A DNA stretch of 64,000 bases from Aptenodytes patagonicus. Lineage: Eukaryota > Chordata > Aves > Sphenisciformes > Spheniscidae. Shown piece after piece: positions 19,141 through 29,795 of this stretch. The DNA lies in contig NC_134975.1 in assembly GCF_965638725.1 (NCBI RefSeq), forward strand, positions 558,861-622,860, given 5' to 3'. The notes under the pieces are model-generated. The model was not told the DNA's origin, searched no databases, and was given only the letters and a program-made list of their open reading frames with translations. Each line of letters opens with the position of its first letter. Within the stretch, counting starts at the first letter, position 1. A program made the translations under genes and the position numbers.

Positions 19141-20497
19141 GCCCCGGTGCCGCTGGGGAGAGTCGGGGGTCCCGGCGGAAGGGACCGGGCGGTGTGCGCC
19201 GTGCGGGGCTGGCCCTCGGGGGTACCCGGTAGCACCGGAGAGAGCCGGGGGGGAGGCGCACCGGGTGGGGACCGGCAGAGTAAGGGGTCCCGGTCCCGGG
19301 GAGAGCCCGACGCCGGGCTCTGGGAGGAGCCGTGCAGGACCGGGAGCCGTTTCTCGGGGCTGCCCCAGCCGTGCTGGTCCCCGGTCCCGGGATCCCCCAC
19401 CGGGTCCGGCTGCAGCCAGGGAGAGCCCCGGCCCCGGGGGGCTGGGGGGGGTGGGTGGGGGGCAGAGCCATCCCCAAACCGGGCATTGCCCCGGGAGCCC
19501 CGAGCAGAGCGGTCGCAGAGCCGGAGCAGGCTGGAGCATGCAGGCAGCACTGTGGGCACTGCGGTACGGGCAGCACCGGGGGCACTGCCATGCTGCCATG
19601 CAGGCAGCACCGTGCAGGCAAGCCCCCCGCTGCCCACTCAGGCCTGGCAGCGGCTGCGTTTTGGCGAGGCAAGGCAGCAGGTGCCGGCGGGGAGGTGGGC
19701 AGCGTTACCCGCCCCCAGCGCTGCCGGCTGCTCTCGCCCGCCCGCGGCCCAGGGCCCGGTGCCAGGGGCTGCCACCAGCCCGCGCGGGCAGCGGCCTCCG
19801 GGCCCGGGCACGGGCAGCTGCCTGCACTCCCAAACGAGGAATCTGCAATTACTGCCCGGGCCGTGGGCAGCGCGGGGGCTGCTGCGGGAATTTGTGCCCG
19901 GTCCCCCGGGGGGTTCATGGCAGGGGGGGTGACCCCAAACGCCGCCAGCGAGCGGGTGAGGGCAAAAACCATTTGAATAAGGAAGCGGCAACCATGCCGG
20001 GCACTGCCTGCTGCTGCCAGGCAAACCCCATGCTGGGACCGCAGGAAGGGTCGAAGCTTTGCATGGCCCAGCCGGCGATTTGTAGCCAGGATTTGCATGC
20101 AGGCAAGGAAAGCTGCCACTGGCAGAGCCAGTGTCCCCCGCTGCCATGTCCCCAGCATGGCCTCGTGCTCCTCGGCCGTGTGCGGGGGGACAGGAGGCAG
20201 CCGGGGAGTTGCTGTCCCCTCTGAACCCACCGCTTCAGTCTGGCACAGCCCTGGTCCCCGGTGGACAGGCGCAAACCCAACCAGAGCACCGGGAGTGGAC
20301 TGGGGGCTGATGCCACCCCGTGGGTGCCAGGGCTGGACCCACGCTGGGTATTTTTAAACCCAGCTCCCCGGGTGGGTATCGGCTTTCTGCGCGCTGGCGA
20401 AAGCTGCCCGGACTTGGCTGGGGGAAGCCAGGGGCCGGCGGGTGAGCGGGCAGCGGTGCTGTGCTGGGGCTGCGGCGGCCGGGGGCCAGGCACGGTG

Positions 20498-20513
20498 TGA
20501 CCTTTAAAGGTCT
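20498..20513. promoter_or_regulatory. NR4A1: Back-to-back NBRE palindrome in NR4A1 intron 1
   Basis: TGACCTTT at 20498-20505, the reverse complement of the consensus NGFI-B response element AAAGGTCA, is directly followed by AAAGGTCT at 20506-20513. The result is an everted pair with no spacer. NR4A proteins bind AAAGGTCA as monomers; this gene encodes NR4A1, so feedback control is possible. Binding is inferred from sequence only. Confidence 0.45.
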
Positions 20514-20887
20514 GCAAGATGAATTACATTATCGTCTTGCCATCGGGGTGACTCCTGGCTTGGCTTTCAGTTGGACCTGGGACTCCTGTTACGTCTTATG
20601 CGGGGCCGGATCCGTGCCGCATTGCCAGGGGGCTGCAGGGACGGGGGGGCGGGCTCCTCTCCCCCCTGCAGCTGGCAGGTCTGGCTGTGTTTGCCTTTCC
20701 AAAAGGCTCCGGTACGGGTGGTGGTGGGGAGTCGGACCCTCGAGCCCTGGTTCAGCCTGGGCTTCAGCTTCCCCCGGCCAGCCCGGGGCTCGGGAATCTG
20801 CCGGCCGCATTCCTCCCTCCTTTCCTTTCGGCGGCTTTGCTAAGCCAGCGTTTTGGGGAATGTCCTTTGCGCCCATTGGCTGTGGCA

Positions 20888-20895
20888 TGACCTTT
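20888..20895 (-). promoter_or_regulatory. NR4A1: Second NBRE in NR4A1 intron 1
   Basis: A second perfect AAAGGTCA, read on the minus strand (TGACCTTT on plus), lies about 190 bp before the acceptor of coding exon 2. An inverted CCAAT box (ATTGG, about 20875) is 13 bases away. Two perfect NBRE octamers within 400 bp would be rare by chance. Confidence 0.4.
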
Positions 20896-21081
20896 CCCGG
20901 GGACGGCAGCAGCCGCCAGCGGCTCTGGGGGTCCGGCTCCGGCCCCGGCCGCCTGCGAGGGGGATCCCGGGGAAGCCCCCGCTGTTCTTGCCCCGTCTCC
21001 ATCCTCCGCCCAGGATGGAGGGGCCGTGGGGGGTGGGTGCAGGGGTGGGGTCCCCGCTGACACCTCGCTCTCCCCGCAGAG

Positions 21082-23415
21082 ATGCCCTGCATCCAGGCGC
21101 AGTACGGCACGGCGGGCGCCGGCCCCTGCGAGCGCTGCCCGGCCGAGCTGCTCAGCCCCGAGGGCAGCCACTTCCCCATGGAGGTGGCCGGAGCGGACCT
21201 GGTGGCTGCCCCCGCCCTGCCCAGCTTCAGCACCTTCATGGAGGGCTACGCCGGTGAGTTCGACGCCTTCCTCTACCAGCTGCCGGCCGGCAGCCAGCCC
21301 GCAGCCGCCGCCGCCGCCTTCAAGCTGGAGGACTTCCAGGTGTACGGCTGCTACCCCGGCGCCTTTGGCGGGCAGCCGGACGAGACCCTCTCCTCCAGCG
21401 GCTCAGACTGTTACGGCAGCCCCTGCTCCGTCCCCTCGCCCACCACGCCAGGCTTCCAGCCGCCCCAGGCTCCGGGTTGGGAGGGCTCCTTCGGGGCGTA
21501 CTCGCCCCCACCGAACTACGAGGGCGGGCGGCCCTGGGCTGAGCCGGCCAAGGGCGGTGGGTCACAGCCCCCCTTCTTCGCCTTCGGCCCCCCGGCACCC
21601 AGCCCCGGCGGGTCCCCCGGGACCCTGAAGGGGCAGGCGGGCCCCTCGCCCCGCCTGGACCCACGTCTGCTGGACACAGACGCCTTCGCCCTGGCCCAGG
21701 GCTCCCCCGGGGGCTTCGCCGGGCTGCCCCTGGCCCCCGCCTCGCCGCTGCTGGAGGGGCCGGCGCTGGCCCCCGCCAAGGCGCGCAGCCCCGGGGCGGG
21801 CGAGGGCCGCTGCGCCGTCTGCGGGGACAACGCCTCCTGCCAGCACTACGGTGTGCGCACCTGCGAGGGCTGCAAGGGCTTCTTCAAGGTAAGGGGACCC
21901 CCCCACCCCCAGACCCGCTGCCGGGATGTTCCCACAATGCTTTGCAGCAGCAGGAGGATGCTGCGGGTCACCCCGGGGAGGGGCAGGGCAGGGAGCGCGG
22001 CCCCGGGAGCCCTCCCCGCGGACGCGGAGCCGGATGCCGGGCTGGAGCGGGAGGCAGGGGAGGACAGAAGGGCTTTTGTTCGGCGGCTCGGTGCCCCGGG
22101 CTGAGCTTGGGCCGCTCCTTCCCCGCCTGCAGCGCACAGTGCAGAAGAACGCCAAGTACATCTGCCTGGCCAACAAGGACTGCCCCGTGGACAAGCGGCG
22201 GAGGAACCGCTGCCAGTTCTGCCGCTTCCAGAAGTGCCTGGCCGTCGGCATGGTCAAAGAAGGTACCTGGGTCCCATCCTGGGGTGGGGGGTCCCAGCAG
22301 GAGGGGGGGGGGGGGGTCCCCCTCCACAGCCCTCCTGGCTGCACTGAGGACAGACACACTCATTGCATGTCCCTCGCCGCAGTGGTCCGGACCGACAGCC
22401 TGAAGGGGCGGCGGGGCCGGCTGCCCTCCAAGCCCAAGCAGCCGCCAGACGCGTCCCCCGTCAGCCTCATCACCTCCCTGGTGCGGGCACACATCGACTC
22501 CGTCCCCAGTGCCACCAAGCTCGACTACTCCAAGGTAGGGCTGGTACCACCCCGCGCCCTCCCCGGGGCCGCGCCAGGGCCGGATCCTGACCCCGCCCTC
22601 GCGGCAGTTCCAGGAGTCGGCGCCGTGCCAGTTCGAGAAGGAGGATTCGGTGGACGTGCAGCAGTTTTATGACCTGCTCACCGGCTCCATGGACGTCATC
22701 CGCAAATGGGCTGAGAAGATCCAGGGCTTCGCCGAGCTGCCCAAGGAGGACCAGGACCTGCTGATGGAGTCAGCCTTCCTCGAGCTCTTCATCCTGCGCC
22801 TGGCGTACCAGTGAGCCTCGGCACGGCGTGGCACGGCGCGGCGGGGAGCCCAGGGCCGTGCCGGTGGGGTGACGCGTGGTTGTGCCCGCAGCTCCAAGCC
22901 GGAGGAAGGGAAACTCATCTTCTGCAACGGGGTGGTGCTGCACCGCCTGCAGTGCGTGCGGGGCTTCGGCGAGTGGATCGACGCCATCCTCGAGTTCTCC
23001 CAGAGCCTGCACCGCATGAGCGTCGACATCCCCTCCTTCTCCTGCCTCGCCGCCCTCGTCATCATCACAGGTGAGGCACTCCCCCACCCCGCCGCTGTCC
23101 CCTTCCCCACCCTGCGGCCGTCACCCTGGCCTCACGCCTCTGTGTCCCCCGCACCTAGACCGCCACGGGCTGAAGGAGCCGAAGCGGGTGGAGGAGCTGC
23201 AGAACCGCATCGTGGGCTGCCTGAAGGACCACGTGGCTGCGGCGAGGGCCGAGCCGGGCCGCCCCGGCTGCCTCTCCAAGCTGCTGGGCAAACTGCCCGA
23301 GCTGCGCAGCCTCTGCACCCAGGGCCTCCAGCGCATCTTCTACCTGAAGCTGGAGGACCTGGTGCCGCCACCGCCCATTGTCGACAAGATCTTCATGGAC
23401 ACGCTGCCCTTCTGA
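21082..23415 (+). CDS. NR4A1: Nuclear receptor NR4A1 (NUR77/NGFI-B), complete reading frame
   Basis: Ligand-independent orphan nuclear receptor and immediate-early transcription factor; also acts at mitochondria in apoptosis. Coding exons: 21082-21888 (acceptor at 21079), 22133-22262, 22383-22534, 22608-22810, 22892-23070, 23159-23415; phases sum to 575 aa plus stop (human 598). It starts [10 protein letters not shown] as in the family. Residues 1-240 form the serine/proline-rich AF-1. The DNA-binding domain starts near residue 243 ([14 protein letters not shown]), with P-box CEGCKG split by the conserved intron after GFFK, and the A-box GRRGRLP follows. The ligand-binding domain ends [12 protein letters not shown], which distinguishes NR4A1 from NR4A2/3. 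Introns are 73-244 bp. It lies 3' of TAMALIN, as in human. Confidence 0.97.
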
Positions 23416-23900
23416 GCCCCGGGCGGGGGGCTGCTGCCAGCCCCTGACACCCCACCCCCCCACCCCCCCTCCGGGGATGCCTGGGACCCCTCCGGGGACG
23501 CCTGGATCACTCCCAGGGACGCCTCCCCATGTGCCTTCACGGCGTCGGGCACAGACGCACAGCAGCCCCGGTGCCTTTCCCCCGGGGGGGGGACATCGCC
23601 GGCGCGGTGCTCCTCTTCTCCCCTGTAAAAATGCCCCCGTTGTAAATAGCGAGCGGCCAGATCCTGTACAGAGTGGGGAGCGCGGGGCTGGGGAGGGGCT
23701 CCGGCCCCCCCAGCCTCGTCCCCCTCCCCTTTATATTTTTTCTTTTTTTTTTTCCCCCCCCCCCCCCCCCCCCTCTTTTGGCCATTTTCTGTATATAAAC
23801 TTGTACGTACATTGAGAGCTGCCAAAAGGGGCCATTTCTCTCGTGCGTCTCCCCCGGTAATATCATCTATATTTAATATATGGTGATTTGGAAGGGGGGT
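23416..23900 (+). other. NR4A1: NR4A1 3' untranslated region
   Basis: UTR with tandem CCTCCGGGGA-type duplications just after the stop, a pyrimidine tract switching from T to an uninterrupted run of about 20 C (about 23740-23773), and TATATAAACTTGTACGTACA near 23810. TTTAATATATGG near 23872 is the best end signal seen, but no perfect AATAAA is present, so the 3' end is approximate. Confidence 0.5.
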
Positions 23901-25540
23901 GGCTGAGCGCCGGGGCTGGGGACAGCCGGGGTGCCGGAGTCGCACGTTGCCCATGCCGCTGCCCTTGAACCGTCACTCACCCCCGCGGCGGCGGCTGCCA
24001 CGGCCCCGCACCTGTCACCCGCCTGATTTATCCTCCCCAAAATAACCGCGAAGCGTGACCGGGTCCCCCCCTCCCTGTGTCCCCGGGGACGCGGCCATTG
24101 GCAGGGCCAGCCCTGGCGGGGGGGGGGGAACAGGACACAGACATGGCGTTTGGGGTCCCTGTCCCAGACGGGGGTCTCAGGGGCCTGGGGACAGGGTGGG
24201 GGGGTCCCGGTGCGTAGGGGGGGGGGGATGCTGGGCTGGCGCAGTCCCCCGGCTTGTCCCCTTCCTCCTGCCGGGGACAGCCTCGCCCCGGAGCAAATGT
24301 TAATGGGGACACCAAGGGCCGGTGCCGAACAAGGGGCACATTGAGGCGCTGGGCCGGGGGGGCCCCACGGCGGTGCACAACAAGGGCCCCTCTGTCCCCC
24401 CCGTGCCCCCCCTCCCCGCCGCCCGCCCCCACCATGGGGAGAGCGCTGACGCACGGTCTGCGGGGGGGCCAGGAGAGCCTCGTGCAGCGGGGATGGGGGG
24501 GCACGGGGTGGGCTACCGGCACGGCACGGCTCTGCTCCGGCTGTGGGGCTGGAGTGGCCGTGCCGTGCCACAGCTCAGTAGCCGCCTGTCCCAACGTCCC
24601 TCACGGTGCCGACCCACACCCCGAAGCCACCAGGGAGGGCAGCCCCCGGCACCCCGAGGCCACCGGCTGGGTCAGAGCGGGGCGGCGGGTCCCTGTCCCC
24701 TCCCCATGGCACAGGGCTGGCCTCTGCCCACCTTGTCCCCGTCCCCAGCCCCATCCCTGTCCCCATCCCCTTGGCAGGGGCTGCTGCAGGAGGGACGGGG
24801 ACGATGGTGCCAGCAGGGCCAGGTAAAAATAACTCCGTGGCCACCTCCAGCCGTGCCGGTTGCCCCGGGGCTGCACGGCAGACACATGTGTCACGGCGTG
24901 TGCCCGGCCCTCCACCTGGTGACATGCCACAGCCACAGCCACTGCCCTCCCTGCTATTTACACCAGGACACGTGTCCCCACGGTGGCGTGGGTGGCCTGA
25001 TGCCAGTGCCCCAAATCTCTCTGTCCCCCGTGTCTCCACCTCCATCCATTCCCATGTCCCCCATGTCCATCCATCCCCCTGTCCCTGTGTCCCCCATGTC
25101 CCTGTGTCCATCCACCCCCCTGTCCCTGTGTCCCCCTGCCCCCCACGTCCCTGTCTCCAGTATCCCCTGTGTCCCTGTGCCCCCTGTCCCCATATCCCCA
25201 TGTCCCTCTGTCCCTTGTGTCCATATGTCCCCATGTCCCCCCTTTCCTTATGCCCCTGTGTCCCCCATGCCCCTGTGGTCCCATGTCCTTGTGTCCCCGC
25301 TTTCCCCATGTCCCCACATTGGTGTCCCCCATGTCCTTGTGGCCCCTGCCCATGTCCTGTGTCCCCTGTCCCTCTGTACGTCCCCCTGTTCTCTCCTTGT
25401 CCCCTGTTGCCGTGTCCACCCGTCCCGGGCCATGGCACTGCGGGGGGTCACCGGGGGTCACCGGACCCGCAGCCCCGCTGCAGTACCGCCGCGGAGCCTC
25501 CATCCCAGGGGGCGCTGTGCGCTCGGGAGCGCCCCGAGGA
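23900..25540. other. Intergenic spacer NR4A1 to ATG101
   Basis: About 1.6 kb without a supported exon. It contains several G or C runs of 8-12 bases (24120, 24220) and the pyrimidine-rich minisatellite listed separately at 24980-25400. Long open frames on both strands come from that repeat and have no family match. Confidence 0.55.
24980..25400. repeat. Pyrimidine-rich minisatellite (GTCCCCxxTGTCC units)
   Basis: Words such as TGTCCCCCATGTCC, TGTCCCTGTGTCC and CATCCCCCTGTCC follow each other with a loose 12-18 base period for about 400 bp. It has no gene content and lies about 150 bp before the ATG101 CpG island. Confidence 0.75.
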
Positions 25541-25853
25541 AGTGAGCCGCTCTGCGCCGCCGTAGGACCAGCTCTGTGGCGTTCCCTCCCGGAACGAACC
25601 AAGCGGGCAGCGGTGCGAGGGGGGGGGGGCGAGCCGCAGAACGGGGACGGCGATTCCGCCCCCGGGGCCGCACCGCGGACGGGAACGGTATCGGGGGGCA
25701 CAGCGTTACCGACGACAGGTGTAGCGTGGGGAAACACGGCTTCTACGGCGGGAGGCGCCGCCACTTCGGTAGATGGTGTGCCCCGACCCCCCCCTTAGCA
25801 GATGGGCTGCTCCGCTTCCCTCCTCCCCGCGGTCAGATGGTCGGTCCCCGGCG
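25500..25853 (+). promoter_or_regulatory. ATG101: ATG101 CpG-island promoter and noncoding exon 1
   Basis: CpG-dense block that ends in a good donor (CCCCGGCG|GTGAGTG) at 25854. It supplies the only sensible noncoding first exon for the ATG101 coding exon whose acceptor lies at 26896. The transcription start is not determined. Confidence 0.55.
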
Positions 25854-25869
25854 GTGAGTGCGGGCCCGG

Positions 25870-26570
25870 CCGGCGGCGCTGAGGGGGGCCGGGGCCCCGG
25901 GAGAGGGCGAGGGGGACCGGGACCGCGGGGGTGAGGGGGGCCGGGGCCCCGGGATAGGGTGAGGGGGGCCGGGACCGCGGGGGTGAGGGGGGCCGGGGCC
26001 CCGGGAGAGGGTGAGGGGGACCGGGACCGCGGGGGTGAGGGGGGCCGGGGCCCCGGGATAGGGTGAGGGGGGCCGGGGCCCCGGGATAGGGTGAGGGGGA
26101 CCGGGACCGCGGGGGTGAGGGGGGCCGGGGCCCCGGGATAGGGTGAGGGGGGCCGGGGCCCCGGGAGAGAGTGAGAGGGGCCGGGACCGCGGGGGTGAGG
26201 GGGGCCGGGACCCCGGGAGAGAGTGAGAGGGGCCGGGACCGCGGGGGTGAGGGGGGCCGGGGCCCCGGGAGAGGGCGAGGGGGGCCGGGACCGCGGGGGC
26301 GAAGGGGGCCGAGGCCCCGGGAGAGGGCGAGGGGGGCCGGGACCGCGGGGGTGAGCGGGGCCGGGACCCCGGGAGAGGGCGAGGGGGGCCGGGACCGCGG
26401 GGGTGAGCGGGGCCGGGACCCCGGGAGAGAGTGAGAGGGGCCGGGACCGCGGGGGTGAGCGGGGCCGGGACCCCGGGAGAGAGTGAGAGGGGCCGGGACC
26501 GCGGGGGTGAGGGGGGCCGGGGCCCCGGGAGAGAGTGAGGGGAGCCGGGACCGCGGGGGGTGAGCGGTGA
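25870..26570. repeat. 52-bp tandem minisatellite in ATG101 5' intron
   Basis: About 13 copies of a 52-bp unit made of two related halves of about 28 and 24 bases. One carries GGCCGGGGCCCCGGGAGAGG or GATAGG, the other GGCCGGGACCGCGGG, each introduced by GTGAGGGGG. Copies differ by few substitutions. The GTGAG words look like splice donors, so cryptic splicing is conceivable. Open frames of more than 350 codons here are repeat artefacts. Confidence 0.9.
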
Positions 26571-26936
26571 CGGAGCCCTGGGTGAGGGTGAGGTCGGCTG
26601 GGGGCCGAGGAGGGCCGGGGCCCTCCGCGGGGGGAGTGGGGCGTGGGGGGGGGCTCGGACCGGGACGTCTGGATCCCTGTAGGATATTGGGGGGCCCGGA
26701 CCGGGACCCCTGGGCCCCTGTGTGAGGGTGAGGGGGCCAGATCAGGACACCTGGGTCCCTGTGGGGTGGGGAGGGCACACACTGGGGCACCAGGGTCCCC
26801 AGGGGGTGGGTAAAGGGGCTGTTACCCAGAGCTGTCCCCCAAGCAGGGGCACAACTACCCCCCCGGCCCTGCCCCAACACCTTTCTTTCCTCGCAGGACC
26901 TGCCGTCGCGCCCACTCCCCCGGAGCCGCCCCCGCC

Positions 26937-27729
26937 ATGAACTGCCGCGCGGAGGTGCTGGAGGTGTCGGTGGAGGGTCGGCAGGTGGAGGAGGCCATGC
27001 TGGCGGTGCTCCACACCGTCCTGCTGCACCGCAGCACCGGCAAGTTCCACTACAAGAAGGAGGGCACCTACTCCATCGGCACCGTGGGCACCCAGGACGT
27101 GGACTGTGACTTCATCGACTTCGCCTACGTCCGCGTCTCCTCCGAGGAGCTGGACCGGGCCCTCCGCAAGGCCGTCGGGGAGTTCAAGGTAAGGAACCCC
27201 ACAGTGACCTGGCAGGGCTGAAAGCGGGAGCTTAAAAACCTGCGGGCTGTGCCGTGTCCTCGCCTGCGAGGGGAGGGTCAGTCCCTGGCCCCCCCCTGAG
27301 CGGGGCCACGTGCTCTCTCGGCAGGACGCGCTGCGCAACTCGGGCAGCGATGGGATGGGGCAGATCTCCCTGGAGTTCTACCAGAAGAAGAAGTCGCGCT
27401 GGCCCTTCTCGGACGAGTGCATCCCCTGGGAGCTGTGGACCATCAAGGTGAACGTGGTGAACCTGGCTAACGAGCAGGAGCGGCAGATCTGCCGGGAGAA
27501 GGTGGGCGAGAAGCTCTGCGAGAAGATCATCAACATCGTGGAGGTGATGAACCGCCATGAGTACCTGCCCAAGATGCCCACCCAGTCGGAGGTGGACAAC
27601 GTCTTCGACACCAGCCTGAAGGACGTGCAGCCCTACCTGTACAAGATCTCCTACCAGATCACGGACTCCCTGGGCACCTCGGTCACCACCACCATGCGCC
27701 GGCTCATCAAGGACACGCTGGCTCTCTAG
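26937..27729 (+). CDS. ATG101: Autophagy-related protein 101, complete in two coding exons
   Basis: HORMA-fold subunit of the ULK1-FIP200-ATG13 autophagy initiation complex; it stabilises ATG13 and recruits downstream factors to the isolation membrane. Exons 26937-27188 (acceptor at 26896, so 40 noncoding bases precede the ATG) and 27325-27729 encode 218 aa, the same length as human. [14 protein letters not shown] and the C-terminus [11 protein letters not shown] match the family closely. The WF finger, Trp110-Pro111-Phe112 in [11 protein letters not shown], is intact. The start is supported by family length. It lies downstream of NR4A1 on the same strand, as in human. Confidence 0.97.
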
Positions 27730-28265
27730 GGCCTTGGTGCCACCGAGGCGGGTTCACCGCACGTGGTGACACCTCTCCGGCACAGCCCGCAGCTCTTTGG
27801 GACAGCATCTCTGCTTGGATCCTTCCTCTCCGCCTCCAAAAAGCCTCTGCAGGGAGCTGGACTCGGCCTGGCCCTTAATTGGGGGTTGCTGCTGGTTTGG
27901 TTTGCACTGCAGGGCACTCGCCCATCCCGGAGAACCGGCTCGGCGGCTCCCGGATCGGCTGAGGGGTGGTGAGTCCTCGGGGTGAGAGCTGCTGGTCGGC
28001 GTGTGCGGCGCCGGCTCGGCGCTGGGCTCGTGGCCCGGCAGAGCGATGCTGGGTATCGGCACGGAGCAGGGATGGCGCCCGAACCCCGTCTGGCCCTGCC
28101 TGCGGCCACTCTCCAGCTCGCTCTGCGCGGCACGGCCAGCACCAGCCTCATTCCTTGTCACCGCGTGTCCCCCCCGGCGGCACCCCCCGTCCCTGGGACT
28201 GAGCCGCTTCCCTGCAGGGCCCGGAGACGAGCTCGCTGCCTCCTTTGGGGCAAAAATAAAGTATT
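27730..28265 (+). other. ATG101: ATG101 3' untranslated region with AATAAA
   Basis: About 530 bases of noncoding sequence end shortly after a perfect AATAAA at 28255-28260, followed by a T-rich stretch. I see no other gene in it. Confidence 0.7.
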
Positions 28266-28813
28266 TCTCCTTTCACATGGAGTCTCGTCACCTCCTGGCT
28301 GTTGATGGGGCTGGCTTCCATGGGATGCGGGGCAGCAGGCGCCGAGGCTGGGCTGGGGGACCCCATCCCCTCCCCGTGCCGGGGGACCCCATCCCCTCCC
28401 CGTGCCGTGGGGCTCACCTGCCACAGTGGCGAGAGGCAGGGAGGAGCAGTGGGACGGGGGCTGACGCCCCCGGGTCGGGTCAGTGCTGCCCACCCCCCCC
28501 CGGGGAGCGATACCCCTGAGTGGGGCAGCCCCAGCTGCCCCCCAAGTGCACCCAGGGGAGGGGAGGGGGTGATCCCCCTTCTGTGCAGGACTCTGCACCC
28601 CTCCACAGCACCAAGGAGGGGGGGCAAAGCCGCTTCCCCTGCCCGGGGCGGGGGTGTCTGTTGGGCACCAGCTTCTCAGCAGAGTGAGGGGGGCCGCGCG
28701 GGCGGCTAAGATGGTTCCTGACATCACTTAAACCCTCCCCATCTGTCGCCGACCCGCCACCGTCCCGCACGCCCGCACTCCGCTTCTGGGAGGAAGAGGA
28801 GGAGGAGGAGGAG
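28266..28813. other. Spacer between ATG101 and the Reprimo-family gene
   Basis: About 550 bp containing a direct duplication of about 26 bases (GTGCCGGGGGACCCCATCCC at about 28376 and 28402 with variation), C-runs near 28495, and a GGA-rich purine stretch just before the next start codon. The promoter of the small gene must lie here, but I see no clear TATA or CCAAT box. Confidence 0.45.
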
Positions 28814-29029
28814 ATGAACGCCAGCATGCAGGCCAGTGCCTGGGGGGACGTGAGGGTGGCCAAGGCCGCCCAAATCACCGTCGTCCTGGTGCTCTGCCTC
28901 ACCGTCACCTTCGCCGTCTTCTTCCTCGGCTGCAACCTGCTGCTGCAGGCAGAGAGTCTGGCGGGAGCCCCGGCGCAGGGGGAACGGCGGCCATCCCGTG
29001 AGGCCGAGGAGGCCGCCGAGAGGGCGTAG
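28814..29029 (+). CDS. Reprimo-family small single-pass membrane protein (SMIM41 by position)
   Basis: Intronless 71-aa reading frame starting MNASMQASAWGDVRV and ending EAEEAAERA. One hydrophobic helix (about residues 21-42: ITVVLVLCLTVTFAVFFLGC) is followed by NLLLQAES and the basic RRPSREAE. The pattern AQIxV, LTVxF, FFLGCNLL, ES, RRPSxE is the hallmark of Reprimo (RPRM) and RPRML, also single-exon genes; RPRM is linked to p53-dependent G2 arrest. The N-terminal part is much shorter than in RPRM (109 aa) and lacks its glycosylated segment. In human, SMIM41 lies next to ATG101, so this is probably its counterpart; the third Reprimo lineage described in fishes is another option. The cysteine after the helix could be a lipidation site. 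Function is not known from sequence. Confidence 0.75.
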   Translation: MNASMQASAWGDVRVAKAAQITVVLVLCLTVTFAVFFLGCNLLLQAESLAGAPAQGERRPSREAEEAAERA

Positions 29030-29795
29030 GGACTGGCCCGAGCCCAGCGGACAGTCGGATGGATGGACGGATGGATGGACGGATGGATGGACGGATGGAG
29101 GGACAGCGACATCTTTGCCTGCAGCATCTTCCATGGCGCTTGGGGACGGAGCGGGATGGCGCTGGGGGCCACAGCATCCCCGGCTTGTACAGATGGATTG
29201 AAAGGCAACGGGGCCAGCGGAGCCGCTGGGGGGGACCCGGGGGGCTGGTCCTGGGGCTGGGTCTGGATCCAGCCATGGGCGCGGTGGTGTTGGTAATCCT
29301 TCCCTCCCCCCTCCTCCCAAGAGGATTAGGGGGAAACTTTTATTCCCTGTTACAGGGCTAATCCCTGGGCTGGCCGGGCAGGCACCGCTCGCGGCTCGGG
29401 GAGGGTCTGGGGGCCACATCCTGCCCCTCTGAACCCCTTGTACCCCGACAGCAGAGATGCCAGGACCGCATCCTGCCACCCCAAACCCTTTCTGCCCTTC
29501 TCCTAGAGATGCAGTGACCCCATCCCGCTCCTCCCGCTCCTTTAGACCCTGCTGGCAGAGATGCAATGGCCGCATCCTGCCCCTCCGTTGCTCCCGGGGC
29601 CGCATCCTGCCCCTCCACACCTCTTGCAGTGCTGTGCCCCCCCCCCCCCCCCCCCCCTTCCCCCTCCCCGGCCCTAAGCTGTTCCCAATCCCCCGCAGCT
29701 GCCGACAGTGCGGTGAACCGAGGCCACCCCACCCTGGAGCGGGGCTGACGATGTGAGGGGGCTTCCCCCCCCCCAACAGAGTGCTCTCCCCTCCT
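29030..29795. other. Spacer between Reprimo-family gene and FMNL3 3' end
   Basis: It contains the 3'UTR of the small gene (end not determined), a GGAT/GGAC simple repeat, three loosely repeated words around CGCATCCTGCCCCTC (29410-29620) and a run of about 19 C at 29638-29657. No further gene is supported. Confidence 0.45.
29056..29103. repeat. (GGATGGATGGAC)n simple repeat
   Basis: About 45 bases of alternating GGAT and GGAC tetramers directly after the stop codon of the Reprimo-family frame; a microsatellite in its 3'UTR. Confidence 0.85.

Noticed and set aside
18476-20230. 584-codon open frame on minus and other long frames around NR4A1 exon 1
   Set aside because: It crosses the NR4A1 promoter, exon 1 and a minisatellite, has no family motif and no splice support. 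Long frames are expected at this GC content.
21082-23415. Receptor as NR4A2 or NR4A3
   Set aside because: The start [10 protein letters not shown], the [16 protein letters not shown] end and the position between TAMALIN and ATG101 fit NR4A1, although part of the ligand-binding domain ([18 protein letters not shown]) resembles NR4A2, as is usual in the family.
25706-26880. 358-361 codon minus-strand frames with PRSRPPSPSPGAPAPLTP repeats
   Set aside because: Pure translation of the 52-bp minisatellite in the ATG101 intron. The frames differ between adjacent reading frames but repeat with the unit length.
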